Assembly: GCA_021739635.1 (NCBI GenBank)
Contig: JAIPBH010000011.1
Span: 1-64,000, forward strand
Length of the DNA: 64,000 nucleotides
Origin: Flavobacteriaceae bacterium
Lineage (GTDB): Bacteria; Bacteroidota; Bacteroidia; Flavobacteriales; Flavobacteriaceae
Direction of reading: 5' to 3'
Both the position numbers and the translations under genes were made by a program. How positions within the stretch are numbered: position 1 is the first letter of the stretch; the number at the start of each line of letters is the position of its first letter. The notes below the pieces were generated by a model. The model was not told where the DNA came from and searched no databases. It worked only from the letters and a program-made list of their open reading frames with translations. Positions 8,920-17,878 of the stretch are shown piece by piece.

Positions 8920-9621
8920 ATGTTTCTTTCGGCATTAATTTTTGGTTTCTTAGGAAGTTTTCACTGCGTAGGAATGTGCGGTCCTATTGCTTTTATGCTT
9001 CCTGTTGATCGAACTAATGTTTATAAGAAAATTAGTCAAATATCATTATACCATTTTGGGCGGCTTTTAAGCTACAGTATAATAGGCTTAGTTTTTGGTA
9101 TCATAGGAAAAAGTCTTTACTTGTTTGGCTTTCAACAACAACTTTCCATAATTATTGGAGTATTAATGATAGTTGTGGTCATTATTCCTTATAAAACTTT
9201 CAATAAGTATAATTTTTCAAAACCTATATATAAAATAATTTCAAAAGTAAAATCTGCTTTAGGCACTGCATTAAAGAAAAAGACGTCTGATACTTTTTTA
9301 ACCATTGGTTTTTTAAATGGATTCTTACCTTGTGGATTAGTTTATATGGCAGTATTTGGCGCCATAGCTAGTGGAAACGAATTAGAAGGAAGTTTATACA
9401 TGCTGTTTTTTGGATTAGGAACCATACCATTAATGACATCAGCTATTTATTTCAGCAATTTTTTAAAAGGCGCTATGCGTCAAAAAATCCAAAAAGCTAT
9501 TCCTGTATTTGTAATTTTAATTGGTACTCTTTTTATTCTTCGAGGATTGGGTTTAGACATTCCATACCTATCTCCAGCTCCAATTTCTGAAAAAGTTTCA
9601 AACTCAATGAATTGCTATTAA
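8920..9621 (+). CDS. DsbD-like/TauE-SafE-like membrane protein of the cbb3 cluster
   Basis: A 233-residue integral membrane protein with about six helices. The conserved motifs are HCVGMCGP near the N-terminus and NGFLPCGLVY in the middle, the paired cysteine signature of the cytochrome-biogenesis-like membrane family often labelled sulfite exporter TauE/SafE. In flavobacterial oxidase clusters this gene regularly follows fixH. A role in copper or thiol transport for oxidase assembly is likely but is inferred from position. Confidence 0.8.
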   Translation: MFLSALIFGFLGSFHCVGMCGPIAFMLPVDRTNVYKKISQISLYHFGRLLSYSIIGLVFGIIGKSLYLFGFQQQLSIIIGVLMIVVVIIPYKTFNKYNFSKPIYKIISKVKSALGTALKKKTSDTFLTIGFLNGFLPCGLVYMAVFGAIASGNELEGSLYMLFFGLGTIPLMTSAIYFSNFLKGAMRQKIQKAIPVFVILIGTLFILRGLGLDIPYLSPAPISEKVSNSMNCY

Positions 9622-9694
9622 CAATTCCATTTTTTTGAACTGTTATATAAAAGACATTAATTACAATTGAGTTAAAGTTAAATAGTTAAAAATA

Positions 9695-9730
9695 AAAAGG
9701 GAACAACTTTTTAAAAAGTTGTTCCTTTAA
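9695..9730. terminator. Bidirectional terminator between the cco cluster and hemN
   Basis: GGAACAACTTTTT (9700-9712) pairs perfectly with AAAAAGTTGTTCC (9713-9725), flanked by A-rich and T-rich runs. It serves both converging genes. Confidence 0.8.
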
Positions 9731-9767
9731 AAATAAAAATTAGTCACTCTACAATAAGTTATACCAT

Positions 9768-11132
9768 TTAAACTGTCATTGAAAACAGTTGTACATCAGG
9801 CGTTTTTCTTTGTAATAACAAATCAAAAGCCATACAAATATTTCTAACAAAAGGTTGTCCTTTAGGCAGTATTTTAATTGATTTTGCTTGAATCTCTAAA
9901 AGCTCATCATGTTCCATTTCTTTAAGCTTTATTAATACTTCTGGAATTTCTGGAAAATACATAGCATTTAATTCCCAAGAGGTTTCAAAACTACACATTA
10001 AATTAAGTATATGTCTTCTTATAACTAAATCTTCTTCATTCAAGATATGACCTCTATAAATGGGTAACTCATTTTGTTCAAGTAAATCGTAATATTCTTC
10101 TAAAACTTTCACGTTTTGACCAAATCCATACCAACTATCACCAATAGAAGAAACACCTAAACCTATCATAGTTTGTGTTTTAGAAGCAGTATAACCCATA
10201 AAATTTCTATGTAAACTTTTGTTTTGCATAGATTTATAAAGAGAATCTGAAGGCAATGCAAAATGATCCATCCCAATTTCATGATACCCAACTTCGGTAA
10301 GCAGTTGCTTTCCTAATTCGTATTGTTGACGCTTCAATTCTGCTTTTGGTAAATCAGAATCTTTAAAACCTCGTTGTCCATTTCCTTTTATCCATGGCAC
10401 ATGGGCATAACTATAAAAGGCTAACCTGTCTGGAGCTAACTCTTTTGTTTTTAAAATGGTTTGCTCAACATGCTCTAAGGTTTGAAATGGCAAGCCAAAA
10501 ATAATATCGTGCCCAACAGATACATAACCAATTTCTCTAGCCATTTCTGTGGCTCGTTTTACATTTTCAAATGGCTGAATTCTATGAATGGCTTTTTGAA
10601 CTGTAATATTATAATCTTGAACTCCAAAACTCACACGATTGAATCCTACATCATATAAAGCTTGTAAATGAGCCTTAGTAGTATTGTTTGGATGTCCTTC
10701 AAAACTAAATTCGTGTCCATCAGCAAGTATAGCATCTTTTAAAATACCTTGAATTAATCGTTTTAAATTTTCAGGATTAAAAAACGTTGGTGTTCCACCA
10801 CCAAGATGCAATTCTTTAATTATTGGCTTTTCATCAAACAATTCTAAATACAACTGCCATTCTTTTAAAACCGCATCAATATATGGCGACTCTACATCAT
10901 GTTGCTTAGTAATACGCTTATTACAACCACAAAAGGTGCACAAACTTTCGCAAAAAGGCATATGTATATATAAACTAATGCCTTCTTTTGAATTACTTTC
11001 ATTGAAAGATGTCGTTAAAGATGACTTGTATTTTTTTACTGAAAAGGTATCATCATTCCAATATGGAACGGTTGGATAACTTGTATATCGCGGTCCGGCA
11101 ATATTATATTTATTAACTAAAGACTTGTTCAT
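9768..11132 (-). CDS. hemN: Oxygen-independent coproporphyrinogen III oxidase
   Basis: Radical-SAM enzyme of 454 residues that oxidatively decarboxylates coproporphyrinogen III to protoporphyrinogen IX without oxygen, in heme synthesis. The cluster cysteines are C61, C65 and C68 in CESLCTFC. The N-terminus has GPRYTSYP and the SAM-binding region has GGGTPTF, both diagnostic for HemN rather than HemW. Its promoter region carries an FNR-type palindrome, as expected for an enzyme needed when oxygen falls, and it supplies heme for the neighbouring oxidase. Confidence 0.95.
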   Translation of the reverse strand: MNKSLVNKYNIAGPRYTSYPTVPYWNDDTFSVKKYKSSLTTSFNESNSKEGISLYIHMPFCESLCTFCGCNKRITKQHDVESPYIDAVLKEWQLYLELFDEKPIIKELHLGGGTPTFFNPENLKRLIQGILKDAILADGHEFSFEGHPNNTTKAHLQALYDVGFNRVSFGVQDYNITVQKAIHRIQPFENVKRATEMAREIGYVSVGHDIIFGLPFQTLEHVEQTILKTKELAPDRLAFYSYAHVPWIKGNGQRGFKDSDLPKAELKRQQYELGKQLLTEVGYHEIGMDHFALPSDSLYKSMQNKSLHRNFMGYTASKTQTMIGLGVSSIGDSWYGFGQNVKVLEEYYDLLEQNELPIYRGHILNEEDLVIRRHILNLMCSFETSWELNAMYFPEIPEVLIKLKEMEHDELLEIQAKSIKILPKGQPFVRNICMAFDLLLQRKTPDVQLFSMTV

Positions 11133-11148
11133 ACCTACAAACTTAGGC

Positions 11149-11156
11149 CAAAATTA
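11149..11156 (-). promoter_or_regulatory. -7 promoter box of hemN
   Basis: TAATTTTG on the minus strand matches TAnnTTTG exactly and lies 17 bases upstream of the start codon, about 30 bases from the FNR-type palindrome centre. Confidence 0.5.
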
Positions 11157-11178
11157 ATTTAATAGAAAATTTAAAAAC

Positions 11179-11192
11179 ATGATATTGGTCAT
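11179..11192. promoter_or_regulatory. FNR-type palindrome between hemN and sod
   Basis: ATGATATTGGTCAT keeps both ATGA/TCAT arms of the palindrome seen at 895 and 3348. It lies in the divergent spacer and could act on both genes. Confidence 0.55.
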
Positions 11193-11256
11193 AATGATAT
11201 TTGCAGAAGGTTTAAATTTATCTTAACTTCCATCAAAATTAAATTTTAAAAATATT

Positions 11257-11838
11257 ATGAAAAAAACATTCATTTTCACTTTAGCATCGCTTATGGTTTT
11301 AACCATAGCATGTAAAAATGAAAAAAAAGAAACAGAACAAAAAGTTGAAGAACCTGTTACTGAAAAAGTAGAAGAAACTTCAAATGTTGAAGTCATTAAG
11401 TTTTCACTTGAACCAAAAAGTGACAGTAACGTTTCTGGAACCGTGACATTTACACAAGAAAATGGTTCTGTAACGATGGTTGCAGAAATGGAAGGATTAA
11501 CCGAAGGTATTCATGCCATACATATCCATGAAAAAGCAGACTGCTCTTCAGCTGATGGAACATCAACCGGTGGACACTGGAATCCAACAGCACAACCACA
11601 CGGAAAATGGGGCGCAACCGAAGGTTATCATAAAGGAGATATTGGCAATTTTACAGCCGATGCAACTGGTAAAGGTTCTATTACTTTTACTACTGATACA
11701 TGGTGCATTGGTTGTGGTGATGAAGCTAAAGATATTCTTGGAAAAGCTGTTATTGTTCATGCAGGAACAGATGATTATACAACGCAACCAACTGGTGACG
11801 CTGGCGGTAGAGTAAGTTGTGCCGGTATTATTAAGTAA
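11257..11838 (+). CDS. Cu/Zn superoxide dismutase, lipoprotein
   Basis: A 193-residue enzyme converting superoxide to oxygen and hydrogen peroxide. A lipoprotein signal ends in TIAC (Cys about 19), followed by a Lys/Glu-rich linker. The catalytic domain holds the copper ligands (HIHE), GGHWNP, PHGKWG, the loop HAGTDDYTTQP (zinc/structural region) and GGRVSC for the structural disulfide. It probably faces the periplasm or sits on the outer membrane. It shares a spacer with hemN and may be induced with the oxidase genes. Confidence 0.93.
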   Translation: MKKTFIFTLASLMVLTIACKNEKKETEQKVEEPVTEKVEETSNVEVIKFSLEPKSDSNVSGTVTFTQENGSVTMVAEMEGLTEGIHAIHIHEKADCSSADGTSTGGHWNPTAQPHGKWGATEGYHKGDIGNFTADATGKGSITFTTDTWCIGCGDEAKDILGKAVIVHAGTDDYTTQPTGDAGGRVSCAGIIK

Positions 11839-11858
11839 AATTTTGTACCTAATATTTT

Positions 11859-11889
11859 GAAAGCTACTTTAAAAAGTAGCTTTTTTTAT
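11859..11889 (+). terminator. Terminator after sod
   Basis: AAGCTACTTT and AAAGTAGCTT form a 10-base-pair stem with a two-base loop, followed by a run of T. Confidence 0.8.
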
Positions 11890-11926
11890 TTTTAAAAGTA
11901 TCTTTACTTTGTAAAAAATTAAATAT

Positions 11927-13099
11927 ATGAATCCATCAGCAAATGGCTGGATAAAAAAACTTTTAAAAGAAATTTCTAATAATAAGGATTACTCCACGTT
12001 ATCTGAAATTGACTTTTATAATGCTTTAAAGTTAAGCGGATTTATATATGGAAGTAACATTTCAATCATACATAATTGTATTGAAAACAAAGAGTTTACT
12101 GAAGAAGAGCTCTCAAAAATCAATTTAATATTAGCTTTCTATTTTATTCATCATAATTATAATAAAACTGATGATTTTATCAATAGTGTTATTACTTTTT
12201 ATAACACCATTGATAATTACAAATCATCGTTTTTTGAAGGTCTTTTAGGTAAAAAAATATCGGCAGGATTGCTTGAAACCATGATTAATAAGCGTGTCTA
12301 TATAGATGACAATCTTATTACTAAAAACTTTAAATACTTTATTACCAATGCGCTTTTATTTATTGATATTATAGCTTATCAAAAATTTGTTACTTCAAAT
12401 ACCATATCAGACAGCTATTTAAAAGATTTAGAATCGGGCATTGAAACCATCGTATCACAAATATTGGATGCCAAAAAGAATAAAACAAAATATGATGAAG
12501 GTTTAATTAAACTTTTTGAATCGTCGTTAAGATATCAAAGTGACCATATACTTACTTACGCCGAAATAGTAGAAAGACCTTATACGGCATTAGAAAAATA
12601 CTATCTCATTGATATGGCTTGTATGGCTTTTTGGAGTGATAAAATTATTGACCTTGATGAACAGAAAAAGCTAATTAGGTTAGGTAATGATTTGCAGGTA
12701 AGTCAAAAAATAATTTCTAAATCTATTGATGACATTAATGCTTTTTATACATTAAACAAAGACAAAATTGCTATACTAAGTTCAAATAACATGATACAGA
12801 GTTTTTACAAAAACTCAAGTAAAATGGTTAGCAAACTTATTAAAAGAAACAGTAAACGCCTTTTAAACGAACTTAGAGAAAGTAAAGAACTCATGGTTTT
12901 GCTCACAAAATCTACTACAAGACCATTAACAGATGAAGAGCAAAAAAAAGTTCAGGAGCAACTAATTGACATTATGAAATCCATTCCAAGTTTAGCCATT
13001 TTTATACTTCCAGGCGGAGCCATACTTTTACCCTTATTTGTAAAATTTATTCCTAGACTATTACCATCAGCTTTTGATGAAAACAGAATTGAAGAATAA
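11927..13099 (+). CDS. LETM1-like protein of unknown function
   Basis: A 390-residue protein. Most of it is alpha-helical and polar. The C-terminal segment has a short hydrophobic stretch with IPSLAIFILPGGAILLPLF and then a conserved basic patch, which resembles LETM1-domain proteins. A flavobacterial family described as LETM1-related and biofilm-associated has this size and ending. No signal peptide is visible. It is an independent transcription unit after the sod terminator. The ion-exchange function of mitochondrial LETM1 should not be assumed here. Confidence 0.65.
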   Translation: MNPSANGWIKKLLKEISNNKDYSTLSEIDFYNALKLSGFIYGSNISIIHNCIENKEFTEEELSKINLILAFYFIHHNYNKTDDFINSVITFYNTIDNYKSSFFEGLLGKKISAGLLETMINKRVYIDDNLITKNFKYFITNALLFIDIIAYQKFVTSNTISDSYLKDLESGIETIVSQILDAKKNKTKYDEGLIKLFESSLRYQSDHILTYAEIVERPYTALEKYYLIDMACMAFWSDKIIDLDEQKKLIRLGNDLQVSQKIISKSIDDINAFYTLNKDKIAILSSNNMIQSFYKNSSKMVSKLIKRNSKRLLNELRESKELMVLLTKSTTRPLTDEEQKKVQEQLIDIMKSIPSLAIFILPGGAILLPLFVKFIPRLLPSAFDENRIEE

Positions 13100-13179
13100 A
13101 AAACCTAAGAAAAATTAATTTCCAATATTTTTTCTTTTAGATTTACCAAAACTAAACAACTAATTAAGGAATCATTTTC

Positions 13180-14175
13180 ATGAAATCATTCACAATTCAA
13201 GAAATCAATGCCGTTTTAAATGGCGAATTGATTGGTAATACATCTCAACGTATTGATGGACCAGAACAATTAGAAAAAGCCAAAATCAATCAAATTACTT
13301 TTATAGGAAGTCAAAAATACGTCAAACTTTGGGCAAAATCAAAAGCCAGTGTTGCCATAGTAAATGATAACTTAACTCTTGAACCAGGAGAAAATCGCGC
13401 CTTCATAAAAGTTAAAAATGCCGATTTAGCCATGGCAAAAATTTTAGACTTATTTAATCCGCCAACTCCAGTTTTTGATACCAATATTCACCCAACAGCC
13501 GTGATTCATGAGTCTGCGATTATTGGTTCTGATTGTAAAATTGGCGCCAACTGTTATATTGGTAAAGATGTTGTGTTGGGAAATGGTGTGGTTTTATACC
13601 CTAACGTTTGCATTTTCGACGAAACTATTATTGGAGATAGCACAACCGTTTGGTCTGGAACGGTTATTAGAGAACGCTGTGTTATTGGTAACCATTGTAT
13701 TTTTCATACCAACGTAAGTATTGGTGCCGATGGTTTTGGGTATAGACCAAGTGACGATGGTAGAGGTTTGGTTAAAATTCCACAAATAGGGAATGTTATT
13801 ATTGGACATTATGTAGAAATTGGTGCCAACTCCTGTGTGGATAGAGCAAAATTTAGCTCGACCATTATTGGCGATGGCTGTAAAATTGACAACTTAGTAC
13901 AAATAGCGCATAACAGTGTGATGGGACGTTTTTGTATTATGGCTGGCCATAGTGGACTTGCAGGTTCTGTCACCTTAGGCGATGGTGTTATTATTGGTGG
14001 AAGTGCCTCTATTAAAGACCACACTACTATTCATTCTGGTGCTACCGTTGGAGCAGGTTCTGGAGTTGTGGGTGATGTAGAAGCTGGAAAAACCGTATTA
14101 GGATACCCAGCACAAGATGCTCGAGATATGTTAAAACAATGGGTTGCAATGCGTAGATTTATGAAAAATCAATAA
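13180..14175 (+). CDS. lpxD: UDP-3-O-(3-hydroxyacyl)glucosamine N-acyltransferase
   Basis: A 331-residue cytoplasmic enzyme of lipid A synthesis that adds the second hydroxyacyl chain to UDP-acyl-glucosamine. Residues 1-about 100 form the uridine-binding domain and the rest is a left-handed beta-helix made of hexapeptide repeats (IGSDCK, IGANCY, IGKDVV and so on). The catalytic His is in QIAHNSVMG. The C-terminus is a short helix (KQWVAMRRFMKNQ). Length is close to the family norm. Confidence 0.93.
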   Translation: MKSFTIQEINAVLNGELIGNTSQRIDGPEQLEKAKINQITFIGSQKYVKLWAKSKASVAIVNDNLTLEPGENRAFIKVKNADLAMAKILDLFNPPTPVFDTNIHPTAVIHESAIIGSDCKIGANCYIGKDVVLGNGVVLYPNVCIFDETIIGDSTTVWSGTVIRERCVIGNHCIFHTNVSIGADGFGYRPSDDGRGLVKIPQIGNVIIGHYVEIGANSCVDRAKFSSTIIGDGCKIDNLVQIAHNSVMGRFCIMAGHSGLAGSVTLGDGVIIGGSASIKDHTTIHSGATVGAGSGVVGDVEAGKTVLGYPAQDARDMLKQWVAMRRFMKNQ

Positions 14176-14223
14176 ACAACTCTTTTAATCTTATTGATTA
14201 TCACGAAATAAATTTTTATTCCT

Positions 14224-14940
14224 ATGAAAAAAAGTATTGTCCATTTAGTTCTTCTATATTTTTTATGTTCTACCAATATTATTTCACAAAATAAGGTTGA
14301 GACATTAACACTTAAAGAATCATTCAATTATGGAAAGTCAGTAGCAGTGTTTGGTGGTTCTGTTTCTGTTATACCAGCAAGTGATAGCGCAAAAATATTG
14401 TGGGAAAAATATTTAGGAATGACCATTACTAATTATGGTGTTCCAGGTGCAGGATTTTCTTCATTACAAGGAAAATCTCTTCAAAAACAAGTTGATGAAG
14501 CAGGTGTTTTTGATATTTATATACTTTGGGCTTCCACAAATGATTATACCAATAATAGGACGATTGGGTCTTATACCGATTATACAGAATTTGACAATTT
14601 CAATGAAGAAAAACTAACTACTCAAGCTGGAGGTATTAACTATTGCATAAAAAGAATTTATGAACTAAATCCTAGTGCTGTTATATACTTCTTTACATCT
14701 AGCAAAGCCTTTAATGACAGAGGCGCTTATGATCCATTTTATGAACATGGCATGGCTGAATATGTTGAAATGCAAAAAATGATTTGTAAATTAAATGGTA
14801 TACCATTTTTGGATCAGTTTAGTTTAGGTGGATATAATGTCTTCAATAAAGATCTGTATTATAATGATTCTATTCATATGAATACTTTGGGCTATAAAAA
14901 GTTAGGGGAATTACAAGTTTCATTTCTAGCTTTCCCATAA
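14224..14940 (+). CDS. Secreted SGNH/GDSL-type hydrolase
   Basis: A 238-residue protein with a signal peptide (about residues 1-22). The SGNH blocks are visible: block I VFGGSVSV (nucleophile Ser), a glycine in GVPGAGFSS, the Asn in ASTNDYTNN, and block V DSIHMNTLGY with the Asp-x-x-His pair. This points to an esterase or acetyl-esterase acting outside the cytoplasm, probably on a carbohydrate or lipid. The substrate is unknown and neighbours give no clue. Confidence 0.75.
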   Translation: MKKSIVHLVLLYFLCSTNIISQNKVETLTLKESFNYGKSVAVFGGSVSVIPASDSAKILWEKYLGMTITNYGVPGAGFSSLQGKSLQKQVDEAGVFDIYILWASTNDYTNNRTIGSYTDYTEFDNFNEEKLTTQAGGINYCIKRIYELNPSAVIYFFTSSKAFNDRGAYDPFYEHGMAEYVEMQKMICKLNGIPFLDQFSLGGYNVFNKDLYYNDSIHMNTLGYKKLGELQVSFLAFP

Positions 14941-15027
14941 CTATTTATACTCTAGGACTAATATTAAATAAAAAGCTAAAACTGATCTTACCTAAAATTA
15001 GTTAAATAAAATCTTAAAAAAATAATA

Positions 15028-15783
15028 TTATTCCAACCACTCTTTAAAATCCTTCACACGTTCTCTGGCAACAACAACTTCATCCTCATTATAAGTATTT
15101 AGTTTTATTTGCAAACGCGAGTTGGTGTAACTTACCATGTCTTTTATAGAATTGATATTCACAAAAAACTTTCGGTTTATACGGAAAAAAGTTTGTGGCT
15201 CTAACTCTTGTTCTAAAAGTTCTAAAGTGGTGTCAAGCAAATAATTTCTACCTTCAGAAGTATATAAATAAGTGCCTTTATTTTCGCTATAAAAACATTC
15301 AATATCTTCTATATTAATAAGTTTTAAATGTTGCCCAACTTTTACCGAAAAGCGTTTTTTATACTCACGGTCAATAGGATTTATCAGCAGTTTTTTTATA
15401 TCGTTAAAATCGAGAGTAACGGCTTGTTTTTGTGGTAAACGCTCTTGGTATTTTTTTACTGCTTTTGCCAAATCAGTTTCATCAATAGGTTTTAACAAAT
15501 AATCGATACTATTAAGTTTAAAAGCTTGTAGCGCGTACTCATCATAAGCTGTGGTAAAAATAACGGCACTTTTAATAGTTATAGCTTCAAAAATTTCAAA
15601 CGATAAGCCATCACTTAACTGAATATCTAAAAAAATTAAATCTGGATGTTTGTTATTTTGAAACCATGCAATGCTTTCTTCAACAGAATGCAACATTGTG
15701 TTAGCTTCTATATTTAAACTGGTTAACATTCTTTGTAACCTGCGTGCCGATGGTTTTTCGTCTTCTATAATGATGATGTTCAT
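15028..15783 (-). CDS. LytTR-type response regulator
   Basis: A 251-residue regulator with an N-terminal receiver domain (IIEDEKPSARR, phosphoacceptor in LIFLDIQLSDG, then Lys in LLKPIDE) and a C-terminal LytTR DNA-binding domain (IEDIECFYSENKGTYLYTSEG, FFRINRKFFVNINSI). It is the last gene of an operon with its likely partner, the His_kinase-type sensor 16510-17850. Candidate LytTR boxes lie upstream of this operon and of the TonB-dependent receptor. Confidence 0.92.
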   Translation of the reverse strand: MNIIIIEDEKPSARRLQRMLTSLNIEANTMLHSVEESIAWFQNNKHPDLIFLDIQLSDGLSFEIFEAITIKSAVIFTTAYDEYALQAFKLNSIDYLLKPIDETDLAKAVKKYQERLPQKQAVTLDFNDIKKLLINPIDREYKKRFSVKVGQHLKLINIEDIECFYSENKGTYLYTSEGRNYLLDTTLELLEQELEPQTFFRINRKFFVNINSIKDMVSYTNSRLQIKLNTYNEDEVVVARERVKDFKEWLE

Positions 15784-15827
15784 GGTTGTTAGGTGTTGGT
15801 TGTTGGCAAAAATAACGTGCTTGAATA

Positions 15828-16169
15828 CTATTTGAAGTGGTTTTTATCTTTATCCATGTACTCTTTAATTTTTCGTTGTTCCCAGTTTTTTCCAAACATA
15901 AAATCTGCACCAAAAGTGCCAATAAAATGAAAAAATAGACCAATGCCCCAAAAAATGGCTGTTGAAAAGGTTCCAAAGCTCCAAAAGTTGTTATTTTCCC
16001 TTCCTATTAAAACAATTAAAAATATATTAACGATAACATAAGATGCTAAATGCCAATAAAAGCCAATAATTTTTTTCACTTTTTTCTGCGCTCTTAAATA
16101 CGCTTCTTGGCGATACATATTTTTTTGAGCTGTGTTTTCTTCTTGATTATCTATGCTATAATTTGTCAT
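15828..16169 (-). CDS. 2TM domain-containing protein
   Basis: A 113-residue protein made of one 2TM domain: a charged N-terminus (YLRAQKKVKKIIGFYWHL), two membrane helices, and the conserved end FGKNWEQRKIKEYM. It lies between another 2TM gene and the LytTR regulator in the same operon. The domain is of unknown function but is often linked with LytTR systems in Bacteroidetes, suggesting a role in membrane sensing. Confidence 0.85.
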   Translation of the reverse strand: MTNYSIDNQEENTAQKNMYRQEAYLRAQKKVKKIIGFYWHLASYVIVNIFLIVLIGRENNNFWSFGTFSTAIFWGIGLFFHFIGTFGADFMFGKNWEQRKIKEYMDKDKNHFK

Positions 16170-16187
16170 GATACTTTTTTTTAAATA

Positions 16188-16496
16188 TTATTCCCACCGT
16201 TTTTGCTCTTCTTCGTCAAGCATAAATTGTTCTATTTTGCGCGCTTCCCAATTTTTTCCCAAATGTCCGTTGTTTATAAACACTTGATATGCATGAAAAG
16301 CTAAGCCCATGCCCCATCCTAATATTGGAAACCAAAACCAATGAAAACCCCAATAGGTTCTGTAGTTTATAAATATTAAAAAAGGGATTACTAAACAATA
16401 GGATATTAGGTTATAGTAAAATCCTTTTAATTCTTCAACTTTCTTGCGTGCTTGAATATATTTATCTTCCATGTTGTTGTTAAATTGTGTTTTCAT
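16188..16496 (-). CDS. 2TM domain-containing protein
   Basis: About 102 residues from the Met at 16496. This start leaves 13 bases after the kinase stop, whereas the longer frame would begin inside the kinase gene. The layout is the same as its neighbour: YIQARKKVEELKGFYYNL, two helices, LGKNWEARKIEQFM. It is closer to the 2TM domain fused to the kinase (shared TYWGF.WFWFP) than to the next 2TM gene, so it probably arose by tandem duplication. Confidence 0.82.
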   Translation of the reverse strand: MKTQFNNNMEDKYIQARKKVEELKGFYYNLISYCLVIPFLIFINYRTYWGFHWFWFPILGWGMGLAFHAYQVFINNGHLGKNWEARKIEQFMLDEEEQKRWE

Positions 16497-16509
16497 GTTT
16501 TCTAAAAAT

Positions 16510-17850
16510 TTATTTCCATCGCGTGTCTTCGTCTTCACCCATGTATTGTTTTAATTTGCGTTCTTCCCAGTTTCGGCCAAAAATACCATCGCTAACAAAT
16601 AATTTAAAAGCAGCTATAGTAATACCTATTCCCATACCTATCATTGGAAACCAAAACCATTGAAAACCCCAATAGGTTTTATAATTAATGAAAATTAAGA
16701 ATGGAATTATTAAAAAATAAGAAATGATGCTATAATAGAATTCTTTAAGTGAATCTACATGTTTGCGAGCTCTTAAATAACTGTCGTCTATTTTTGAAAT
16801 TGATGTTGTCTCCATATGAGATATTTGTTTGGTAAGCATTGGTATTGCCACAGCAAAACTATGTGCTTGTTGATTGATGTTTACTGTTTTGTTTGATAAT
16901 AAATTGTAACGTTGCTTGATATTTTCTAAACCAACGCCACTACTTTTCTTGACCATTTGTTTTGGTTGCAGATTGTTTTCAACTACCAGATTTCCTTCAC
17001 TTTCATAAATTTTGATATGTAATGGTTTACTAGAAGTTACCATATTGTGTTTTACTGCATTTTCTAACAACAACTGCAATGATAATGGTACAACTTTACT
17101 TTCTGGATTTGAAGCTTTTTCTGGCATGTTGAAAACAATACTATCTTCAAACCGCATTTTAAGTAAAGACATGTATGTTTTAGCAAATTCTAACTCTTCA
17201 TCAACCGTTACTAATTCTTTGTTTTTTTGTTCTAAAACATAGCGATACACTTTTGATAAAGAGGTTGTAAACTTTTGAGCATTTTCAGGATTTTCCTCAA
17301 TTAAACTTGTTAATACATTCAAACTATTAAAAAGAAAATGGGGATCTAATTGATTTTTTAAGGCATCAAATTTAGCATTGGCAGTACCAGCTATAACTTT
17401 TTGCTCTTTAATTTTATTTTGCTGATACTTATTGTAGAAATAAACAAAATGGAAAATAATAATGATGGTTAACGTTATCCACAGTCCAAAACGGTAATAT
17501 TCAAACTTTTCATGAGTTACAAAGTAAGTTATTGATTTTCCGTTGAGTAATGTTTCAACAAATCCTCTTAGAAAAAATAATGATATAAGCGTAATTAAAG
17601 TAGAACCTGTAATTCCTATAAAAATTCTTTTTATTCTTTCTTCTTTTTTCCAATTTCTATTTTCTAAATATTCAAAAAAATACATATTTGAATATCCAAT
17701 AACAAAAGAGTATAACTGATACAGAACAAAATCAATTAAAAATTCATTGAGATTTTTAAAATCGAAACCATTTGAAAATAAGTTACCTACGGTAAAAACA
17801 AGGCATCCAATAATAAAAGTTACAACAATATTTTTAAGTGATTTTGTCAT
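16510..17850 (-). CDS. Sensor histidine kinase (LytS-like) fused to a C-terminal 2TM domain
   Basis: A 446-residue membrane protein. About four N-terminal helices (residues 8-140) are followed by a His_kinase domain with phospho-acceptor His171 in DPHFLFN, and an ATPase part with LLENAVKHN and the G-box SGVGLENI. After a short linker (about 340-354) comes a complete 2TM domain (355-446) ending FGRNWEERKLKQYM. Free-standing kinases of this type usually stop near residue 340. An in-frame Met346 just before the 2TM part could be a relic start or an internal start. It signals to the LytTR regulator two genes downstream. Confidence 0.9.
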   Translation of the reverse strand: MTKSLKNIVVTFIIGCLVFTVGNLFSNGFDFKNLNEFLIDFVLYQLYSFVIGYSNMYFFEYLENRNWKKEERIKRIFIGITGSTLITLISLFFLRGFVETLLNGKSITYFVTHEKFEYYRFGLWITLTIIIIFHFVYFYNKYQQNKIKEQKVIAGTANAKFDALKNQLDPHFLFNSLNVLTSLIEENPENAQKFTTSLSKVYRYVLEQKNKELVTVDEELEFAKTYMSLLKMRFEDSIVFNMPEKASNPESKVVPLSLQLLLENAVKHNMVTSSKPLHIKIYESEGNLVVENNLQPKQMVKKSSGVGLENIKQRYNLLSNKTVNINQQAHSFAVAIPMLTKQISHMETTSISKIDDSYLRARKHVDSLKEFYYSIISYFLIIPFLIFINYKTYWGFQWFWFPMIGMGIGITIAAFKLFVSDGIFGRNWEERKLKQYMGEDEDTRWK

Positions 17851-17878
17851 GGTATTTTTACAAAACTAAAATTTACAA

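Noticed and set aside
11513-11815. 100-residue frame inside the superoxide dismutase gene
   Set aside because: It lies fully within a well-supported gene in another frame and has no recognisable product.
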